A stretch of 64,000 nucleotides of DNA from Siphonodentalium dalli (GCA_032622095.1 CP136061.1:186566369-186630368), one strand, 5' to 3'; positions 45,410-57,482 are shown, counted from the stretch's first letter. The notes: generated by a model not told the origin, from the sequence alone. Translations and numbers: made by a program.

Positions 45410-46195
45410 AAGTCATACGTAATGACATTAAACTCAAGAAAACCCGCGAAAACAAAACAAAATCACATTTAATGTTTTAAGTTATTTCCTTCATAAAAAG
45501 AATCTTCGTGATAATGAACCCTCCCAATACTTTAGAATATAGAATTAACCTTAAAATAACAAAAACCTTCGGAATACAGAACCTTCGGAATAACGAACCT
45601 TCTGATTGGTGAACCATCGGAATAGCGAACATTCAGAGAAATTTCGGAATAGTGGACATTCTGGATAGTGAACCTTCGGAATAGAGACATGCCCCCAATA
45701 TTCATATTATATGCCCAGAGTTCAAAGGTATGGGCCCATAAAATCCTAAATTTGGCCCTTAAAATATTGAACTCCAAATTGGAGCCCACACAGAACATCA
45801 CTTAAGTCAACTGTACCTGTGTCATGTCCCAATGCGGGAGGGTCCACAATATACCACAACATTCATATTATATGCCAAGAATTCAAATGTATGGGCCCAC
45901 GTAATGACATTAAATCTCAAGAAAACCCGCGAAAACAAAACAAAATCACATTTAATGTTCTAAGTTAAGTTATTTCCTCCTGTATCTGTATCGGTATGCG
46001 CGCAGGATCAGTTCGGATGTGAGCGCACACTCCGTAAAAAGAATCTTTGTGATAATGAACCCTCTCAAATTAGTCTCAATACTTTATAATATAGAATTAA
46101 CCTAAAAATAACAAAAACCTTCGGAATAGAGAACCTCCGGAATAGCGGACCTTCGGGATAGCGAACCTTCATAATAGAAACATGCCCCCACAAGT
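45410..46195. repeat. duplicated block with 'accttcggaatag' minisatellite
   Basis: About 45410-45880 and 45893-46195 share cgtaatgacattaaa, aagaaaacccgcgaaaacaa, gtgataatgaaccctc and a run of gaaccttcggaatagc-type units of 16-20 bp, ending agacatgccccc. The long minus-strand frame (45532-45801) is repeat-derived. Confidence 0.85.
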
Positions 46196-47149
46196 ACACC
46201 GGTGACGTAAACACATGTGCTAATCTTTGTTGTACTATCGTGACGATTTATACTCAGTACGAAATAACCATAATAATACAGTCGCCCAGTGGATTATCGA
46301 TCGACCACAGAATATGAAAATCTGCGTACCAAGCAACACCACGGTGTGGCGTAATAATACAATCGCGGCCATGAATGACTGTCAAAATGGCCGCAACTCC
46401 AAGCCATACCACGAGGAAAGCAACATATTGGATAACCACCTAGGAGTGAAAATACGTAATGGTAATATAAAAAGTCTATTGTTCAAAATATATTTAAAGC
46501 TACACATATCCATCTGAAGGATGTATCGATCACATGCAATGCAAGCCAACCCCCCCCCCCAAATTATTTATGTCTTTAAAGTTAGGGGTTTCTGCTTAAC
46601 CAACATCCAACTGGCCAAACAAAATAATTTATTGCATACAACACACGACACGAAATAATGTTTCGGCAGACATTGCATTGTAGTTTCATTCGGCATGGTG
46701 ATTAATTGTTTAATGTAACGCAGAAACTGTACATGTATACCCTTGCGGTATAAATGCTTTCGCGGGTTTCCACTCTTCAAATTGTGAGCAAATTCGCACC
46801 TGTTCCTTCCTAAATATAGTCGTTATAGTCGCTCGGTTCAGACATCCAATACAATATGTAGTGAATGGGGATGAGTGAAGTAGTGCCAAGTTTGACCAGT
46901 AATCGCATGTTGCATGAAATGTCTATTCTGGCTCAATTAACCACAACTCCATCCGCGTACCCACATCATGGGTGCCAATTTGGAGAGTATGCGGTTGGGG
47001 AATTTGTCGAAGCAATTATGACCCCATGGCCCAACAAAATATACTGGATTGCATCCGTCTGGTCCTGCGTCCGACCGTCTGGCCATTCAGATGAGTTTTC
47101 AATCGTTTTGTTTGTGTTTTTTCGTTGTGGAGTTATTCATCTTGCTTAA
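46196..47149. other. no gene seen
   Basis: Contains a short C-run at 46550-46560. Frames at 46227-46517 (plus) and 46865-47149 (plus) lack domains; the latter overlaps a 'ccgtctggtcctgcgtccga' tract typical of dispersed repeats. Confidence 0.4.
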
Positions 47150-47430
47150 ATTTGATATGGATGTTCATCGTCATGTTAAGGGCTTTCAACGAAGTGTCAG
47201 ACGGGTTTGTTCACATTCTCCGTTCTCGTGTTGTTCACATTCTCCGTTCTCGTGTTATTCTCCTTCGCTTATTTGTAAAAAAAATGGATTTTTGTGTCCG
47301 TCATTATAATATCTCAATGACATTTGGTACGAATTTTGACCACGATGAGGACTTCCAACGCTGTTTTAATTGGATTTGTTTGCATTATTAATTCTAGTGT
47401 TATTGCTCTTTGTTTATATAGAAGTGTTGA
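47150..47430. repeat. two diverged tandem units of ~140 bp
   Basis: About 47150-47290 and 47291-47430 share 'atttgatatgga/attttgaccac', 'cttccaacg', 'ggtttgtt' and 'gttattctcc/gttattgctc'. Within the first, 'gttcacattctccgttctcg' occurs twice in tandem. Confidence 0.55.
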
Positions 47431-47844
47431 TATTTGTCTGCAAACACGAATGTCTGAATAATGCCGGAGTAATCAAGATCTCAACATAAATGGAATTGGG
47501 TGGAGATATTCAGTAAAAGGACAGCCTTTAAAAAGGATCCGTTGATGTGATCAAAGATGGTCAAGGTCCTGTTCTACTTTGGGTATGCCCATTCTATACT
47601 CTATATGCAACAAGGTGATGTGCACCATGCTCTTGTTTGATACCAATTTGTAGGCTCCAGAATAGAAAGTGACATGTTTACTGTATTCACGTTATAAAGC
47701 AGGAGTAAACACGAAGACCGTTTTATTATTCACCAGGCTATATACCGTAGATTTACAAGTTTCACAAAATGCAGCGATCGGACCGTGACCAATTTTATCA
47801 TATCTCATTTCATAGAACGACCGTAGCGATTTGTGGATCGCTAC
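47431..47844. other. no gene seen
   Basis: Spacer between repeats; nothing recognised. Confidence 0.4.
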
Positions 47845-48165
47845 CATCTTAGCTATCTTGATTAATCAACTTTGCTCTCTTGATTATTCAAGATAGTTAA
47901 GCTGATTAATCAAGATAGATCAGTTGATTAATCAAGATAGATAAATTAATTAATCAAGATAGTAATTTGATTAATCAATATAGCTATGTTGATTGATCAG
48001 GCTAGCTATGTTGATTAATCAGGATAGCTAAGTTTTTTAATCAAGCTAGTAAGTTGATTAATCAATATAGCTAAGTTGATTAATCAATGTAACGAAGTTG
48101 ATTAATTAAGATAGCTAAGTCGATTAATCAAGATAGATAAGTTGATTAATAAAGATAGTAAATAA
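47845..48165. repeat. tandem array of ~23-bp units with a TTGATTAATCAA palindrome
   Basis: About 13 units of the form ttgattaatcaagatagctaag with point changes. The perfect 12-bp palindrome TTGATTAATCAA and GATTAATCA variants recur at ~23-bp spacing, about two helical turns. Confidence 0.95.
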
Positions 48166-48312
48166 AAGTACAAGTGGTACGTGTGGCGGTTCTACGCTCC
48201 CGTCAGTTCCACTACATATATTTGCGTATTTCTTAGCAGCACAGTTGCAACAGGAGGTCCGGGCGTGCATGTCTGTCATTTTATTGCATGCAAAAATTGC
48301 AATGCTGGTAAG
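48166..48312. other. no gene seen
   Basis: Short spacer between the palindromic array and the 43-bp-TIR element. Confidence 0.4.
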
Positions 48313-48314
48313 TA

Positions 48315-49923
48315 AGGCCCGTTCCAAACGACGGATTTTTGTCGACTCGAATCTAATTGTATTAAATCCGTCGGTGATGCGTCTGCGGTCAATTTTGTTT
48401 CAGACGGACGCATCTTTGTGTCGCGTCGAATCTAATACATCGGTCGATTTATTTAAAGGTGCACTCCATGTTACCTTCACAAAATGGTCACGCGTAGATA
48501 TAGAGGCCTATATATACCGGTATATTATACATATATATACTAAAATACAGTATAAATTATGTATAAATATATGCGCGATTGTAGCGCGAATATATGTGCA
48601 TATGTATATGAGGATGTATATAGTAAATATAGTTATATAATATAATATAATAGGCGCTACAAATAAATGTTAGATCGTGCAACCAATTGCCATATATGTG
48701 TATACCATGCATGTAAATACAGGTATACAAGAATTATTATAAATCAGAGACTACCAGCCCTACCCTTATAATAAGGAATACCGGAATATATGAATTATTA
48801 TAAATAAGAGGTTACCACCCCTATACCCCTCATAATAAGTAATGCCGGTATATATGAATTATTATAAATAAGATCAGTGGTACCACCACTACCCTTATAA
48901 TGAGGAATACCGGAATATATTAATTATATATTATAAATCATAGGCTACCACCTATATATCCTTTATAATAAGGAATACCGGTATCTATGAATTATTATAA
49001 ATCATAGGCTACCATCCCTACCCCTCATAATAAGTAATACCCGTTTATATGAATTATTATAAATCTGAGGCTACCACCCCTACCCCTTATAATAAGGAAT
49101 ACCGGTATATATAAATTATTATAAATCATAGCCTACCACTCTGCCCTTTATAACAAGTAATACCTGAATATATGAATTATTATAAATAAGAGGTTACCAC
49201 CCCTTTACCCCTCGTAATAAGTAGTATCGGTATATATGAATGATTATAAATCAGTAGTACCACCTCTGCCCCTTATAATAAGTAATACCGGTCAATATTA
49301 ATTATTATACATCAGAGACTATACCACCCCTATTCCTTACAATAAGGAATATCGGTCTATATGAATTATTATAAATCAGTTGCTACAACCCCTACCCCTT
49401 ATACCGGTATATATGGATTATTCTAAAACATTGATACTATATCCATTATAAGATGTGAGTCAGTGACATGCCATGTTCGTTGAGGAATCAAACTACCAAA
49501 ATAATTACAATTTGCACAATGTTACCTAAGCTATGCTTATATAGATATATCTTTCTTTATGACAAAGAGAGCGTGCGACAAATGACGTCATGTGGGTATT
49601 TCCTCAGATAAGGGGGGGGGGGGCCCTCATTATTATCCCATTATCATATCATTATCATATCATTTGCATTCGTTCTTCGGCAACTTTCGGCTCTTCTCGT
49701 CACATGTATTAGATTCGAGTCGTCAAAAATCCGTCGTTTGAAACCAAGACGGATTTCAGACGCATCACCGACGAAGATTCGTCTGAATTGGACGGAGATT
49801 CGTCTGTGATGCGTCTGCCACGGATCTAATTGTTTCAAACGTCGCATTTTTGACGCATTTAATACAATTGTGGGTCTGGTATTAGATTCGAGTCGACAAA
49901 AATCCGTCGTTTGGAACGGGCCT
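48315..49923. mobile_element. 1.6-kb element with perfect 43-bp TIRs, TA target
   Basis: AGGCCCGTTCCAAACGACGG.. (48315-48357) and its exact complement (49881-49923) are flanked by TA on both sides. Subterminal repeats follow: gacgcatc and ..gtcgaatctaatacat near 48400-48450, and a second, inner TIR-like copy at 49706-49745. No transposase. A TA duplication would fit Tc1/mariner-like transposition, though the TIR sequence recalls PIF/Harbinger; unresolved. Interior is mostly a tandem repeat. Confidence 0.9.
48735..49425. repeat. ~61-bp minisatellite, ~11 units, inside the 43-bp-TIR element
   Basis: Unit: aataccggtatatatgaatt, attataaatcataggctacc, acccctaccccttataata, agg. Variation is mainly single bases. 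The unit contains the palindrome ATACCGGTAT. Confidence 0.9.
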
Positions 49924-49925
49924 TA

Positions 49926-50860
49926 ATGGTGAATAGTGGCACTTCTGGGCGGCCGTGATCTCCGTCCGTGTACGCATTCATATATGGGCGGTTTTCAAGA
50001 CACTCGCGTACTGTTCTGTCAACCACAATCACCTCTAGACAACATATGGGTGGTTCGATCTGGTCCACGGATTGGTCCGGGCGTTAATGAGTCACAACTG
50101 ATGGGACACCCCAACCCCGCTGTCTTCATGACTCAGACCGAGGGTTTAAGAATCAGGTCGACATACAAAGGGTCGATTTCTTTTTCGTTTACAAACATTG
50201 CACGCCTTGATGCACTGTCATGTAATAAACATGTTGTACAATGAAAGGCGATGGCAAATTACTGATGACTGGGGTGCTTAAATATCTTCCAAAGATTGTC
50301 TATAAATAACCCACCGGTTCTACTCGGGTCACCAAACGGTCAATTTTCTTTGGAAATGGAACACGTGCTTATAGAGAATGGTGCCCACTTCTGCGGAATT
50401 CCACTTCATAAAAATGTCAGGAGCGGATGCGGGTATACGAATGGGATGTATAGAGTAAGATAGTTTAATGCTACACACGCATCAAATTGCTTGGAACTCA
50501 ATATCTATAAGCACACCGTTTTATGTCACCGTTTTGCATGTTAGTCCGCGCGCAATCAAATGAAATGCAGTTCGTTCTCTGCAGACATATATATAGTCAG
50601 TGCATTTATGAGAAAAAATTCCAAACCCAGGGGGCGGTCTTACGAAAATTCCGTATACAGGGCCGGTGGGTGGGTGGGCCGAGCCCAGAAAAAACTTTTC
50701 CGGTGCTTGCAATTTTGTTTCTGATTTTTCCTAATTATTTACAAATAATAAGACTTGTCTATCGTTCAATAGCCTAATAACACAATTTTAGTTGGAGGGT
50801 GAATATATACATAAATAGTTTCTCATGAATTGATATGAATGACCACGACCGTCAGCAGAA
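49926..50860. other. no gene supported
   Basis: A 102-codon plus-strand frame (49936-50244) has no domain and begins next to the element's TIR. About 50630-50760 resembles, weakly, the end of the 33150-33375 repeat (gtgcttgcaattttg.tt..). Confidence 0.4.
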
Positions 50861-51011
50861 CATAAACGTTATTGTGGTGTGGATTGAGGGTAACATTGAT
50901 AGCCTGGAGCCTATATATGTTCAACCTCGTCGCTTTGCGACTTGGTTGAACATAAACTCCAAGCCATCCTTTGTCGCACTATTTTACCGTCAATCCACCA
51001 CAATAACTTAT
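50861..51011. mobile_element. long hairpin, ~66-bp arms
   Basis: Arms 50861-50926 and 50944-51011 pair with some indels (CATAA..TTATTGTGGTGTGGATTGA, TATGTTCAACC). The 17-bp loop is TCGTCGCTTTGCGACTT. Confidence 0.8.
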
Positions 51012-51146
51012 GGTATTTGTGCAATACTGAAGTGCTTTAATTTGCCTTAGATTGAACACAGGTCTCAAATCTATTCCAGTATGTTTACGGTCAGTTCGCC
51101 ATATAACATGGACAATAACATAGGTTTTGAGGGAATAATTTATAAA

Positions 51147-51577
51147 TAAAGTTACTCAATCCTATTCGATGGTCCCCATATCATCAGATTCCAACAACAA
51201 CATTTTGATTAAATACCGCTCCAGTTATCAGAATCGATTAATTGCCCAAAATAATGCTAACCACAGTCAACTATAAGTATACGTTATTTATCAACATTTT
51301 GTTCAACGAAATTTGGCGTGATTGTCAAATATCTAACACACAAAGCCACTTGTTTTTAAAGTTATCCATCTTCATCCGCAAAGTGGTCCGAGATCGTCGG
51401 TTTGACGAATATTTGCCAGGCCGCCAAAAAATACATATCTCGGGAAACAACAAATTTAAAAAATCGATATATGATCACTCTGAGCGTTAATGGGTGGGTT
51501 CCTCGACTCGAATCAAATGTTGTTTTTAACCCCCGAAGCCAAAGAAATAGTAATTTGGGAGCGATATTTCGGATTAT
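51147..51577. mobile_element. TTAA MITE family M, inverted copy
   Basis: Right end GGATTATGCATCTTTAA and left end AAGTTACTCAATCC match the family in reverse orientation, as do 'ttcaacaacaacatttt'-type, 'cgaagccaaagaaatagta' and 'ggttcctcgactcgaatcaaa' words. The left TTAA is degraded to ATAA. Its 82-codon frame is the family's shadow frame. Confidence 0.8.
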
Positions 51578-51784
51578 GCATCTTTAACTGGAGAAAAATT
51601 AGCAAAAATATAAATAATATATAATCATATTCTGTCAATATAGAATGATCAGTTGTCGTGATATATAACTAGACATGTTACGCCCACTCAATAGTGACCC
51701 AATTGATTCAGAATTAGTTCACCAAAGCGGTGACCCACATCAGTTACTTATTCCTTATTGGACATTCTAAATTCTAAAAAAAAT

Positions 51785-52190
51785 GGTCTGATTTTCACGG
51801 AATAAGCGGCATTATATGGTGGCCGTCGACGAGTATTTAAGATTCCACCCAAACATTTTACCACCCAACCCACTGGGTTTCCATACCGTACCAACCAAAG
51901 TGGTAAAATGCCCAAATTCGCATGTCTGGTCCGATTTTTACCGAATATACGGCATGGTAGGGTGGCTGTTGACGAATAATTAAGATTCCACCCATATATT
52001 TTACCAACAAAATTGTCCGATTTTCACCAGAATAAACGACTTTGTAGTGCGGTCGTTGAGAGTAATTAAGATTCCGCCCAAAAAGTTTTACCACCCAAAC
52101 CACTGGGTTCCATACCGTACCAGGAATAAACGGCATTGTAGGCTGGCCATTGACGAATAATTAAGATTACACCCCAAAAAATTACCACCG
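51785..52190. repeat. tandem repeat, ~120-bp unit, ~3.4 copies
   Basis: Units share 'gtc.gattttcac.gaataa.cg', 'ggtggccgttgacgaataat', 'taagattccaccca', 'ttttaccaccca', 'ccactgggttccataccgta'. Two minus-strand sense stretches arise from it. Confidence 0.85.
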
Positions 52191-52779
52191 TATCGTTAAA
52201 TTGAGCAAGGAGTTGATCTAAAATAAAAATTCAAAATTTTAATTAAATTTTTTGTTTCGAAAAGGACCATAAATCCATTAAACAAGAGAGTCAATGACTG
52301 CAAGACTGAGAAGACTGTGACCCTGAAGAATACAACAGTCAACACTTGTCAAAATCAATTAAGATAAGTAGTTATAAACAGGGACATAGCTAGAGGTTCT
52401 CCTTCAGTAGGGGTCTTCACCTTTAAATTTCTAATTGCACAGAACTGACAGATATCCGACCCGCTATCCCTTTTAAACAAGACAACCAGACCGCAGTCAT
52501 AACTTCACAAAATTGCCTTTGCACATCCCATTAGGTTGGAATTTTACAAATGGTACTTCAAGCTCTCCAACGTTGGGAAATTTCCAACCAGACATCCCCA
52601 ATACAGTTACAATTTGTGGTCAACCTGACATCCCCAATACAGATTACGATCGGCCGATCACGATCGGCATATGTTTATCCCATACCTTGGCGATAGTGAT
52701 TAGCTATTTTCAGCTTGGAATCTGAAATCCATAACATTCAATGCTATTCTTCAAAGATTAGAACAATTTTGTTATTTTT
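52191..52779. other. no gene seen
   Basis: Contains 'agtcaatga..gcaagactgagaagactg' also seen near 59185-59245, so it is part of a dispersed repeat. About 52370-52560 resembles 59275-59440 (aagtagtt.taaacagggaca, tttaaatttctaattgcac). Confidence 0.5.
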
Positions 52780-54262
52780 TTTTAATAGGCCCATAACTCT
52801 GTTAAAACAATCGGATCAAACCCATATCTAAACTCACATACCAAATTTGATTTCAGATATTTTGTTTTAGATATTGCAGCATGCGTGAATTCTATGTCGA
52901 AGAAGGGCCATAACTCCATAAAAATACTTGGATCAAATCTATATTTTAACTCGATCTGTATTTTGGGCTGAGAGACAGATATAAAAAATTTGGTTCTGAT
53001 CGAATAAAAAAATGTTTTGAGTTATCGCATCATGCGTAAAGTGTCTACCGACAGACGGACGGACGACGAGTGGTCAATCCGGACGTCGACAATATGTGTA
53101 CCATATTATGGTATGGGTACACATAAAAATAAAAATAAATTAATCAATCAATAGGGGCAAAGTGTGTGTCAAAATAAACTAATATAAAATGAGATATATC
53201 AGGAATGTTGAGAAGTGTTAATTTTTAACTACAGAAATCCATGCAAGTGAATGAGGAGAAACCTGGAGATATAATAGAAGAATCATTAATTGAAAAATAT
53301 AATGAGAACATCCCTACAAATGAACAATCGACTATTCCAATTAAAACGTTTAGAACTGAATGGGAGAGTCCATTGAATCATGAATGGGTTACAGCTTCAC
53401 TGCTATGTGGTATATATGGTGGCTAAAATTACTCTAATTCAATAAGACAACATTATCGCTGGTCTATCTATTGCAGTTAAGCTTGTATTACTGGTAACTA
53501 ATTGTAAGCTACTTTGGGTTATCAAACCTCAAATCCGTTTAATTCTTAGTTGAAAAAGGGCCATAACTCTGGATCTAACCCATATTCAAACTCGATCTGT
53601 ATTTTGAGTTGAGAATCTCACTTACCAAATTTGGTTCCTATCAGATGAAAAATGGTTGATTTATCGAAGCATGTGTGAATTCTATGTCAAAGGGCCATAA
53701 CTCCATTAAAAAAAATCAGATCAAACCGATATTCGAACTCGATCTGTATTTTGGGCCGAGAAATTCATATACCAAATTTGGTTCCGATCTGATAGAAAAT
53801 GGTTGAGTTATCGCATTATGCGTAAATTGTCTACGGACAGACGGACAGACAGACAGACGCACGAACGACGAGTGGTCAATCCGGACGTCAACACTGTGTA
53901 CCATTCTATGGTATGGGTACACATTAAAATGGTTGATTTATCGAAGCATGTGTGAATTCTATGTCAAAGGGCCATACCTGCGTTAACAAAAGTTAGATCA
54001 AACCCATATTCGAACTCGATCTGTATTTTGGGCTGAGAAACTCATATACCAAATTTGGTTGCAATCAGTTAAAAAATGTTTGAGTTATGGCAGAATGCGT
54101 GAATTCTAAGTCGAAATGGGGCCATAACTCTGTTATGTTTGGTTCTGATCGCATTATACGTAAAGTGTCTAGGGACAGACATACAGACGGACGGACGGAC
54201 GACGAGTGGTCAATCCGTACGTCGACACTATGTGTACCATATTATGGTATGTTACACATAAT
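52780..54262. repeat. dispersed repeat cluster, 'ggccataactctg' family
   Basis: Three blocks (about 52780-53140, 53555-53935, 53936-54262). Each is built of ~150-bp units with 'gggccataactc', 'atcaaacccatattcgaact', 'cgatctgtattttggg', 'ccaaatttggttc' and 'gcatcatgcgtaaa.tgtcta'. They end in gacggacggacgacgagtgg, then tgtgtaccatattatggtat. Each block ends in a small hairpin TGTGTACCAT..ATGGTATGGGTACACA. An unrelated 250-bp spacer with a 61-codon frame (53241-53426) sits between the first and second. Confidence 0.85.
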
Positions 54263-54299
54263 GAAAGTGTCAATGACACTGTAGCTCAACTTGGAAAGG

Positions 54300-54958
54300 G
54301 AATAATTTAATGTATTACAGTCAATGGAGCGATTAGGAATGTGGAAAGTTGAATGTCTAATACTAGTTTATAGACATGAAGAGAAAAGTAAAATCGAAGA
54401 TGGCTGCTGGCGGCCATGTTTTCGGCCGAATGAACCCAAAATGATTGTATCCCATCTACATGTCATCGTTAACATCCATGACAAATTTTATGACGATCAG
54501 ACTAAAGGTACGACCTGTAACCCATGCTAAAGAATTTAGTCATACAAAGAGTAAAATCCAAGATGGCGGCTGGCGGCCATGTTTTTTGGCCGAATGACAC
54601 CAAAATGACTCGTTCCCATCTACATGTCATTATTAACATTCATGACAAATGTTATGATGATCAGACTAAAGGTACGATCTGTAGCCCGTGCTAAAGTATT
54701 TAGTCATACAAAGAGTAAAATCCAAGATGGCTGCTGCCGGCCATGTTTTCGGCCGAATGACCCCAAAATGAGTCGTTCCCATCTACATGTCATCGTTAAC
54801 ATCCATGACAAATTTTATGATGATCAGACTAAATGTACGAGCTGTAGCCCGTGCTAAAGAATTTAGTCATACAAAGAGTAAAATCCAAGATGGCTGCTGG
54901 CGGCCATGTTTTTTGGCCGAATGACCCCAAAATTACTCGTTCCCATCTACATCTACTC
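54300..54958. repeat. dispersed tandem repeat, ~178-bp unit, left part
   Basis: Units share catctacatgtcatcgttaa, catccatgacaaattttatg, tgatcagactaaaggtacga, cctgtagcccgtgctaaaga, tcatacaaagagtaaaatcc, aagatggctgctggcggcca and ttttggccgaatgacc. The array is interrupted by a LINE at 54959 and resumes at 56873. Confidence 0.9.
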
Positions 54959-56477
54959 AAAAATCGCGCCAATCTATAAAAACGGTGATCTCGATCGAAT
55001 TGAGAACTACAGACCCATCAGTATTTTACCAGCATTCTCCAAAATGCTGGAAAAACTAATGTATCAGCGGCTATCATCTTTTTTGACCAAGCATCATATA
55101 CTACACGAAAACCAATATGGTTTTCGTAAAAACCACTCTACTGTCCACCCCCTGATCCACCTTCTAGAAGAAGTTGCGAATAGCAACGACAAAAAAAACC
55201 CGTGACTCAACATTGGCTGTCTGCATAGACCTATCAAAGGCATTTGACACAATTAATCATGATATTTTACTCCACAAATTAAAGCACAATGGAATCCGCG
55301 GCTTAGCATACGAATGGTTTAAAAGCTACCTATCGGAACGAAAACAGTATGTTAATCTTAATGGAGTTAACTCTGGAATGTTGGCAATGAAATATGGTGT
55401 ACCACAAGGGTACATTCTTGGACCCTTGTTATTTTTAGTTTATGTTAATGACATGCCGAAATGTACGTCCATTAAACTCCTCTTGTTCGCCGATGACACT
55501 ACTATGTGTACATCAGGAAATAACTGTGGCAAGATGCAGAATACATAGACAGAACACAACGCGCATCTTAATCGAGAATCTTTTATCGAATGAGTTGTGG
55601 ATGGCGCAAGGATATATTTCGCGAGAGCGTAGCTCGATCGAAATATAACTTTGCGCCGTCCGCAACGAGTTCGATAAAAGATTCGAGATTATGATGCAAG
55701 TTGTGTTTTGTATTTATTCTACACCGTTCAGTCAGATAAGTTCAATCCATGAATGTCATATCCATTGTTACTATAGCCACATTTATTGTGATTTAAGTCT
55801 GACAAATAGCCAGTAATTATGGGGGGATCACCGGAAGCGGATGATCGACGTAATGTACGTCATCTTTCTTGGCGACAACGTCAACAAGAATAGTCAACAA
55901 GAAAATTTCTCATGCCACATATTGCTTAAACATGAAAAAACGATTTCTCCCCCAAAACGCACTCAAAACCCTTTATTTCGCTCTCATTCACAGTCATCTC
56001 ATGTACGGCTTAATAATATGGGGCCATGCAACTATAACAGGATCATTATTTAAGTTTCAAAAGAAAGCTATACGCATTATATGAAAGACGAAATATCGTA
56101 GCCATACCGAACCACTTTTTAAGAAGGAAAAGATCCTCAAACTGCACGATCTATATCATCTCCAAATCGCATTATTTATGTACAATTGGAAAAATAAAAC
56201 TCTCCCATCATCATTCGAAAAAACATTCAAATATACACCCATATCTACAACTAGACAAGCCGGAAGTTTGATGATGACAAAACCGAGAACAAATTTCTCA
56301 CTAATACTTCCAAAACACGCTTTCCCCAATGTATGGAACTGTTTGAACGCTTCGCTCAGAAATTCTCTAAATAAAACACAATTCAAAAAGTCTATCACCA
56401 ATAATCTATTATCACAATATAGTAATGATAATATATGTAAAATTCGAGAATGTAAATCGTGCAGAGTAACAACTTGA
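54959..56477 (+). pseudogene. LINE reverse transcriptase, frameshifts and internal deletion
   Basis: In order: SKIAPIYKNGDLDRIENYRP, LPAFSKMLEKLMYQRL, ENQYGFRKNHSTVHPLIHLL. A frameshift follows in the A-run at 55190-55197. Next come LAVCIDLSKAFDTINHDILL (motif A), GVPQGYILGPLLFLVYVND and LLLFADDTTMCTSG (motif C, catalytic DD intact). At 55539 a hairpin element interrupts it, and ~100 codons between motif C and the thumb are missing. It resumes near 55890 with KISHATYCLNMKKRFL, LIHSHLMYGLIIWG and later NVWNCLNASLRNSLNKTQFK to 56477. Nearly complete palm but dead. Confidence 0.85.
55539..55719. mobile_element. long hairpin inserted in a LINE, ~82-bp arms
   Basis: Arms 55539-55621 and 55639-55719 pair (GAATACATAGACAG.ACACAAC, GCATCTTAATC.AGAATCTTTT, ATCGAA..GGCGCAA..ATATTTCG). 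The loop is CGAGAGCGTAGCTCGAT. The 150 bp to its right are also not LINE, so the true insertion may extend to about 55868. Confidence 0.85.
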
Positions 56478-56872
56478 AATCACTGACCTTGTTATTGACA
56501 TGGCCCAACAAATATGAGTCACCCAGGTCCCCTCACCTTTTTTGGGGCGATTTAATAATACGTATATTTTCAGGCACGCGTACACAATTAGCTTTGCCTC
56601 AACATTAAACACATATTCGAATGTCAGACTGCCCTACAGGATAAGAAGATTTACCACTGACAAACCCTTCCACGCTCATCCTTGTTGTAAATACTCATTA
56701 TTCAGCAATGAACGCCATCTCAATCATACATGTAATGTTATATTACAGGGGTGGCAGGAAGACGGCCTGTACTGGCCATGCCACCCCTGCACATGTAAAT
56801 ATGTATACATATAATTATATAACACTGTATTGTATAAATGTGCAAATAAACATTCAATTCAATTCAATTCAA

Positions 56873-57482
56873 TTAACATCCATGACAAATTTCATGATGA
56901 TCAGACGAACAGTACGACTTGTGGCCTGTGCTAATGGATTAAATTTTGAAATCCAAGATGGCCGCTGGCGCGGCCATGTTTTTTGGCCGAATGACCCCAA
57001 AATGACTCGTTCCCATCTACATGTCATTATTAACATTCTTGACAAATTTTATGATGATCAGACTAAAAGTACGACCTGTAGCCCGTGCTAAAGAATTTAG
57101 TCATACAAAGAGTAAAATCCAAGATGGCTGCTGGCGGCCATGTTTTTTGGGCCGAATGACTCAAAAATTACTCGACAAATTTCATGATGATCAGACAAAC
57201 AGTACGGCCTGTAGCCCGTTCTAATGGATTGAATTTTGAAATCCAAGATGGCCGCTGGCGGCCATGTCTTTTTTCCGAATGACCCCAAAATTAATCATTC
57301 TGGTCTAAATGTTGATGTCAACAGCTATGACAAATTTCATAATGATCCGACCAAAGGTACGACCTGTAGCCCGCATTGTTGACGCCTTACGTACACACGT
57401 ACACACACACGCACACACGGACGACTGACGACAAAGCCATGGCAATAGCTCAAACTTTACAAAGTAAAGTTGAGCTAAAAAT
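56873..57482. repeat. dispersed tandem repeat, ~178-bp unit, right part and family end
   Basis: Continuation of 54300-54958. It ends with acacacacgcacacacggac, ccatggcaatagctcaaact and gttgagctaaaaatg, the same end as at 9340-9392. Confidence 0.9.

Larger units (their letters stand above)
54959..56872 (+). mobile_element. 5'-truncated LINE inserted in the 178-bp repeat
   Basis: The left junction follows 'cccatctacat'; the right junction precedes 'aacatccatgac'. In the uninterrupted unit these are separated by gtcatcgtt, so ~9 bp of target were lost rather than duplicated. The 3' end has AATAAA near 56845 and a (TTCAA)n tail at 56853-56872, a simple-repeat tail seen in several LINE clades. 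Confidence 0.85.

Noticed and set aside
48245-48640. 131-codon plus-strand frame
   Set aside because: It crosses the left TIR of the 43-bp-TIR element and ends in AT-rich repeat; composition is that of non-coding DNA.
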